Shown here piece by piece: positions 58,375 through 64,000 of a DNA stretch of 64,000 nucleotides. The notes under the pieces were generated by a model, which was not told the origin of the DNA, did no database searches, and saw nothing but the letters and a program-made list of their open reading frames with translations. The DNA comes from Chara braunii (taxonomy: Eukaryota; Streptophyta; Charophyceae; Charales; Characeae): contig BFEA01000011.1 in the NCBI GenBank assembly GCA_003427395.1, positions 1,949,361 through 2,013,360 on the forward strand, in the 5' to 3' direction. Made by a program: the position numbers and the translations under genes. Positions within the stretch are counted from its first letter, which is position 1; every line of letters begins with the position of its first letter.

Positions 58375-61170
58375 CCTTAGGCATGGGAAGGGTCAAAACT
58401 AAGAGGAAGGGCCTAGAAAGCGCCTTAACGGCCACTTGACACCTGTCATGCTAAAAAAAAAAGAGAAAAGAAAAGAAAATGTGGGGGAATAAGACAAAAA
58501 GAGTGAGAGGGAGTGAGTGAGTTGGCCATCAGTAGGGACTGCCACAAGTAGGGACTGACAGGTCTCCACTGTCCAAGAAAGGCGGAAAAAAAAAAGAAAA
58601 TAAAAAAGAAAAGAAAAGAAAAGATAAAAATGCCTTAACGGTAAAAAACGGTCACTTGGGGAGATACATCCGTGACCAGATTCATTCTGGAATATAGCGG
58701 TTATAATAGACTTTGATTTTCATTGATTTTTGCAGAGAAAATCAAAGAAAATCAAGGCCCTATGCAACCGAAATAAAACGGATTACATGGGGAGGAGAAA
58801 CACATGTTTTAGATGCATCCGAAGCCAAAATTGAGTCCGGATGCACTTGGGAGTTGACCGTTTCTTTTTCCTTTGAGTAAGGGCTAGTTGTGGGGCATTG
58901 GGGCTAGGGAATTGAACCCTATTGCAGTCCGAGTTGCAATGGACTGCATTGGGGAGGAAAAACACATGTTTTAGGTGCATCCGGAGCGAATATTGAGCCC
59001 GGATGCACTTAGAAATCAAACGCTTCATTTTTTTTTAGCATGGGACAAGTTGTGGGGCTGTGGGACTAGAAGAATGACTGTGGCTGCAGTCCGAGAAATA
59101 ACGGACTGCATGGGGGTACCTAGGGGAAGGGAAAATGAGCCACGACAAGCCCAAATGGCTAGAAAGAAGCAATTTCGGCATGGGGCATCTCGAGACGATG
59201 AATGACAACCGTGAGATGAGATCCCAATACCGAGAAAAGTCGGCACACATGTAGAGATGCTAAAACAACCAAGGGCAAGAGGACCCCGAAAATAAAATGA
59301 GACACTGTCCGGAATTTTGCTGGGGACTAAGTGGGTCCAAATAATAAAAGTCGAAAAATGAGACACGCGCCGGCGGGACAAGAAAATGGAACTAGTACGG
59401 AGGAAGAGTGGCGGGGACTTGAGATGTCCCAAAGGAACCATGAACAATCACAAGGGATAATGGTGCAAACAAATGACACCGTTGAGATCAAGGATCTAGA
59501 CGGTGAGAAATATTAGCACCACTAGTGCAAACACTAGTGAGGGCAAGTGGGAGAGTCGTGAGGAGAAAAGGAAGTGAAATAATGATGTTGGGAGGGCTGC
59601 CCAGCAGTCCAAAATATCTCGGACTAGCTAGGCATGAGAAAATAGAGTCTCAAGAAGCTCAACATGAGAAAAAGGTTGTCCTTAGAAAATCGGAGCAAAA
59701 TGGAGTCCTTTAGGAGCATGGGGATGCCCTTGTTGAAATCCGAGATATAACGACCAAGTACCAGCCATGAACCTGGCCTCGAATGAGGCCCTAAGGCCTA
59801 GAAAGAGGGTGAAAAACAGTTTGACACTTGTCACAACTTAAATAAAACAAAAAGAAAGAAAAATGAGAAAAATTAGGGAGAATGGGACAAAAAGGGAGAA
59901 AAGAGTGGAGGAGAGTGTGTCGGCCTATTGAGACCTGCATAGTAGGGACTAGCAGGTCCCAACTGTGAGCTCATCCCTCCTGAATGAGGGAGGGCAACCC
60001 GGATTGCAGAGATATGACCCTTGGGGCCATATCGCAACAAAATCTGAATTAAAAAGAAGAAAATGAAAGAAAATACAAAAGAGAAATGACCGGTTTTCTT
60101 TTGGACCATGGATTTGAGATCAGATCTCATGGTGGAGAGGAACTAGCCGTTTTCTGTGGACCAGCTGAAAACAGTTAGCTCCGGAATAAGGTGGCAACCC
60201 AAAATGGAAATAAACAAAAGAAGGAAAATGACAAAACTGTGCCTTTGACCTAAAAGAAGAGCCAGATGCACCAAAAATTGAAAAAGTGGACTTAGGAGCT
60301 CAAATTTGAAGCAAGGGCTACTTGGGGGTAGCACGAAATATTGCTGGCCTTGGATCTCAGCCAGATCCAAGGTTGAAAATGTGCCGCTCCATGGGAAAAT
60401 ATCTCGGCCTACAAAAAATGGGGTTCAAACTGAAAAAATTGAGAAAAAGACTCACTAGGTTTTTTTCTCTCAAGTAAAGTTGCCCCTTGGGCATTAGGAC
60501 CCAAGGGGGCAACATTGTTGAGGTGAAAAGGAGACCGAAGTAGTCCAAGAGGAAATCCAAGTTAGTACCAACCACTCAGACTGCATGTACTTGGCCAAAA
60601 AGAGGCCCGGGTACCTCCAGAAGGGCCGAGTGGGAGAATTTTGCTTTGGGGGTACCTCGGTTCACCTCAAGGCACATGGGGAGGCCCATGGGCTGACCAG
60701 ACTGCTGGTTTCAGCCTACATAAGCTGAGAATTCAGTCTGCCACTTTCACAATTGTATGACGAATGCCCATGCTGCCCAAATGAGCTCATAGGAACACTC
60801 TTTCACTTGGAGAGAGGAGAGGGGAACCCATGTAAGTTTAGGAGCTTGGTGAAGGCCATGAGTTAGGGAGAGGAGCTCTAGATACTAGTGGTAGTGAGGC
60901 TGGCCCTAGGGACGTGATCCGCCATAGCCCCCTGGGTGTGAGGAAGAAAGAAAGGCTAGAAGGAGTCTCATTTGCCCTCCTAGAGGGGAAGACTCCATAG
61001 CTATGGTAATTGAAGCTTGTAGTAACTTGAGAGAAAGTGAGAGAGGAAGGAGAGAGGCTTGAAGAAGAAGGAGGTCAAAGCCAAGAGGGTGTTTTGTGCA
61101 AGGAGGAAGAAGTCTCATCCAGATAGAGACTCCATCTCCAAGACATTAACAAGGTGAGTGGAAGGACGAT

Positions 61171-61440
61171 GATGTTTCTTCTTCTTCTTCTTCTTCCTTT
61201 TCTTCTTCTTCCCCTTCTCCTTCTTCTTCCCCTTCTCCTTCTTCTTCTTCTTCTTCTTCTTCTTCCTTTTCTTCTTCTTCTCCTTCTCCTTCTTCTTCTT
61301 CTTCTTCTTCTTTCTCCTCCTCCTCTTCTTCTTTTTCTTCCTTTTCTTCTTCTTCCCCTTCTTCTTCTTCTTCTTCTTCTTCATCTTCTTCTTCTTCTTC
61401 TTTTATTTTTTCTCATTTTTCTTCTTCATCTTCTTCTTCC
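61171..61440. repeat. (TTC)n-rich tract
   Basis: About 270 bases of TTC/TTCC repeats; poly-Leu and poly-Lys ORFs are artefacts. Confidence 0.97.
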
Positions 61441-63110
61441 TAATGAGCTACTCAAACTTTTGTTTTTCACTCATACACTAGTAGGTAGTGCTCCGATTCT
61501 TCTATGGATAATCTTATGCTCAACACTTGTGATTTGGGCTAATCAAACTCTCACTCACACACTAGTAGGTAGTGCTCCGATTCTTCTATGGATAATCTTA
61601 TGCTCAACACTTGTGATTTGGGTTAATCAAACTCTTGTTTTTCACTCACACACTAGTAGGTAGTGGTCCAATTCTTCTATGGATGATCTCATGCTCAACA
61701 CTTGTGATTTGGGCTACTCAAACTCTTGTTTTTCACTTACACACTAGTAGGTAGTGTTCCGATTCTTTTACGGATGATCTCATGCTCAACACTTGTAATT
61801 TGGGTTACTCAAACTCTTGTTTTTCACTCACAGACTAGTAGGTAGTGCTCCGATTCTTCTATGGATGATCCCATGCTCAACACTTGTGATTTGGGCTACT
61901 CAAACTTTTGTTGTTCACTCACACACTAGTAGGTAGTGCTCTGATTCTTCTATGGATGATCTCATGCTCAACACTTGTGATTTGGGTTATTTAAACTCTT
62001 ATTTTTCACTCACACACTAGTAGGTAGTGCGCCGATTTTTCTATGGATGATCTCATGCTCAACACCTGTGATTTGGGCTACTCAAACTCTTGCAGTTCAC
62101 TCACATGCTAGTAGGAGATGCTCCGATTCTTTCATGGATGATCTCATTTCAATTCTTGTGATTTGGGCTACTTCAGCTCTTGCATTTTACTTACATGCTA
62201 GTAGGAGATCCTCCGATTCTTCCAAGGACGATCTGTTGCTCAAAACATGTGATATAGCCTAGTGTAGATCTTGCTTTTCACTCACATGCTAGTAGGAGAA
62301 GCTCCGATTCTTCCATGAATGATCTCTTGCTCAAATCTTGTGACATAGTCTAGTGTAGATCTTGTTTTTCACTCATATGCTAGTAAGAGATGCTCCGATT
62401 CTTTCATGAAAATCTCATGCTCAATAATTATGATTTGGTCTAATGTAGATCTTGCTTTTCAACCATATTCTAGTAGGAGATGCTCCGATTCTTCCATGGA
62501 TGATCTCTTGCTCAAATCTTGTAATATAACCTAGTGTAATTCTTGCATTTCACTCACACACTAGTAGGAGATGCTATGATTCTTCTATGGATAATCTCTT
62601 GTTCAATATTTGTGATTTGGGCTACTTCAACTCTTGCTTTTCACTTACACACTAGTAGGAGATGCTCCGATTCTTCTATGGATGATCTCATGATCAATCC
62701 CTGTGATTTGGGCTACTTCAACTCTTGCTTTTCACTCCCATACTAGTAGGTGATGNNNNNNNNNNNNNNNNNNNNNNNNNNNNNNNNNNNNNNNNNNNNN
62801 NNNNNNNNNNNNNNNNNNNNNNNNNNNNNNNNNNNCTTGCTTTTCACTCCCATACTAGTAGGTGATGCTCCGATTCTTCTATGGATGATCTCATGATCAA
62901 TCCCTGTGATTTGGGCTACTTCAACTCTTGTTTTTCACTCCCATACTAGTAGGTGATGCTCCGATTCGTCTGTGGAGGATCTCATGCTCAATACTTGTGA
63001 TTTGGTCTAATGAAAGTCTTGAATTTCAACCGTATGCTTAGTAGAAAATACTCCGATTCTTCCATAGGTGATTTTGTGTTCAAGACTTGTATTTTGGGAC
63101 TAGTCTAACT
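61441..63110. repeat. 91-bp satellite array (second variant), about 18 copies with N gap
   Basis: The unit contains ACACTTGTGATTTGGGCTAC, TCAAACTCTTG, TTTTTCACTCACACACTAG, TAGGTAGTGCTCCGATTCTT and CTATGGATGATCTCATGCTC. The period is 91, the same as the 11185 array, with which it shares TG(C/T)TCCGATTC. Copies to the right of 62100 diverge (GCTAGTAGGAGATG). Confidence 0.95.
62756..62835. other. assembly gap of 80 N
   Basis: The 32 bases left of the gap (ending ACTAGTAGGTGATG) are identical to the 32 bases right of it, so the gap lies inside the satellite and its length is not meaningful. Confidence 0.97.
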
Positions 63111-63124
63111 TGTGTTTTCCACTC

Positions 63125-64000
63125 CGATAGTAAGTGAGGACATTCCATCTCAAACTTGGTTGCATGCATGAACCATCGACATGTGTTTGAGCAAGTCCCA
63201 CTCACGTACATTGCTCAACTCTCACATGATGGCAGTCTATTTCAACCTTTGTTGCATACATGAGCCATGAGCATGTGTTTGAGCAAGTCTCGCTCACATA
63301 CATGGCTCAACTCTCACATGATGATGTTCCCGTTCATACTTAGTGGATCTTTCCTCTATGTGCATGTGTTTTTCATTAGTTCAATCTTCTCATTGTCAAT
63401 TTCATGTGTGCTGTGATGCTCCGGTTTATATTTAGTTGATATTTCCTCTATGTGCATGTGCTTCTCATTAGTTTAATCTTCTCATTGTCAATTTCATGTG
63501 TGTTGTGATGTTCCGTTTCATACTTAGTTGATCTTTCCTTCATGTGCAAGTGTTTTTCTCTAGTTCGACCTTCTCATTATCAAGCTCGCGAGCGTTGTAG
63601 TATTCCGGTTCATACTTAGTTAACCTTTCCTCCATGTGCATGTGCTTTTCATTGGTTCAACCTTCTCATTGTCAAGTTCATGAGTGTTGTAGTGCTCTGG
63701 TTCATACTTAGTCGATCTTTCCTCGGTGTGCATGCACTTTTCATCGGTTCAACCTTCTCATTGTCAAATTCCTGAGTGTTGTAGTGTTCCGGCTCATACT
63801 TTGTGATTTTTTCTCTATGTGCATGTGTTTTTCATTAGTTCAGTCTTCTCATTGTCAAGTTCATGTGTGTTGCGATTTTCCGGTTCATACTTAGTTGATT
63901 TTTCCTCTATGTGCATGTGTTTTCCACTAGTTCGATCTTCTCATTGTCAAGTTCATGTGTGTTGTGATGTTCCGGTTCATACTTAGTTGATCTTTCCTCT
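63125..64000. repeat. 92-bp and 91-bp satellite arrays, continuing past the window
   Basis: 63125-63330 has GTGTTTGAGCAAGTC-type units like 10765-11180. 63330-64000 has units of TGTTCCGGTTCATACTTAG, TTGATCTTTCCTCTATGTGC, ATGTGTTTTTCATTAGTTC and TCTCATTGTCAATTTCATG, a diverged form of the 11185-12955 satellite. The order of arrays matches that after B1. Confidence 0.93.

Larger units (their letters stand above)
57741..61160 (+). mobile_element. family B copy, right part (B4)
   Basis: Resumes at GCGCGCGAGGCGCAAG and matches B1 from about 5665 to 9232 in order: 26-bp minisatellite (57875-57995), palindromes (58349-58374, 59085-59110), hairpins (58813, 58976), the TACATAAGCT site (60717) and AG/GTGAGT (61152-61159). 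An A20 run is at 58146-58165. No coding function found. Confidence 0.85.

Overview
This is a eukaryotic, plant-lineage-like window made almost entirely of repeats. Indications are long microsatellites, nested dispersed repeats of several kilobases, minisatellite and satellite arrays, a decayed Ty3/Gypsy-type polyprotein, and no densely packed genes, tRNA or rRNA. The Gag and CCHC fragments remind me of proteins from the charophyte alga Chara braunii. That is recall, not a search result, and I would only state 'streptophyte-like, repeat-rich' with confidence. I see no intact, recognisable host gene.

Layout. 1-5218: microsatellites, small duplications and a broken CCHC zinc-knuckle/coiled-coil protein (1680-2303). 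5219-12960: first copy of a large composite repeat, here called family B (B1). It has a TGTCGGG start, a 26-bp minisatellite, many short palindromes, a conserved splice-donor-like end, then microsatellites and 172-bp and 91/92-bp arrays. 13146-13800: an 11-copy 35-bp minisatellite and a long CT tract. 16687-18954: three degenerate tandem paralogues of an unrecognised ORF. 19585-34074: a Ty3/Gypsy-type gag-pol (gag, protease, RT, RNase H, integrase). It is split by a ~7.6-kb block of unknown sequence (21303-28908), hit by a small transposon inside pol, and carries at least eleven in-frame stops in pol, ten of them TAG or TGA in the protease-end, RT-RNase H and integrase frames. 34717-39085: a charged ORF and four minisatellite arrays. 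39307-42772: family B copy B2. 42773-47527: family D copy D1. 47528-47956 and 57741 onward: the two halves (B3, B4) of one family B copy split by a 9,784-bp insertion (47957-57740). That insertion has TGTCGG/CCGACA ends and a 6-bp GCGCGC duplication and carries D2, which is colinear with D1. 61171-64000: microsatellite plus 91-bp satellite arrays, with an 80-N gap.

The most interesting items are as follows. (1) A new-looking family of small (452-634 bp) DNA transposons, present four times, each with its own 8-bp target-site duplication; three of the four sit in repeats that supply empty sites. (2) An array of about 16 units at 52985-54660. Their arms differ between units yet stay complementary within a unit around a conserved TAAGTT loop, which is a covariation pattern. 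(3) Recurrent short palindromes throughout family B. (4) A tandem three-copy ORF upstream of gag.

There are assembly warnings. 26447-26484 is exactly two 19-bp Tn5 mosaic ends back to back (a Nextera mate-pair junction adapter), flanked by duplicated sequence, so 26300-26700 is probably mis-assembled. The N gap at 62756-62835 has identical 32-bp sequence on both sides.
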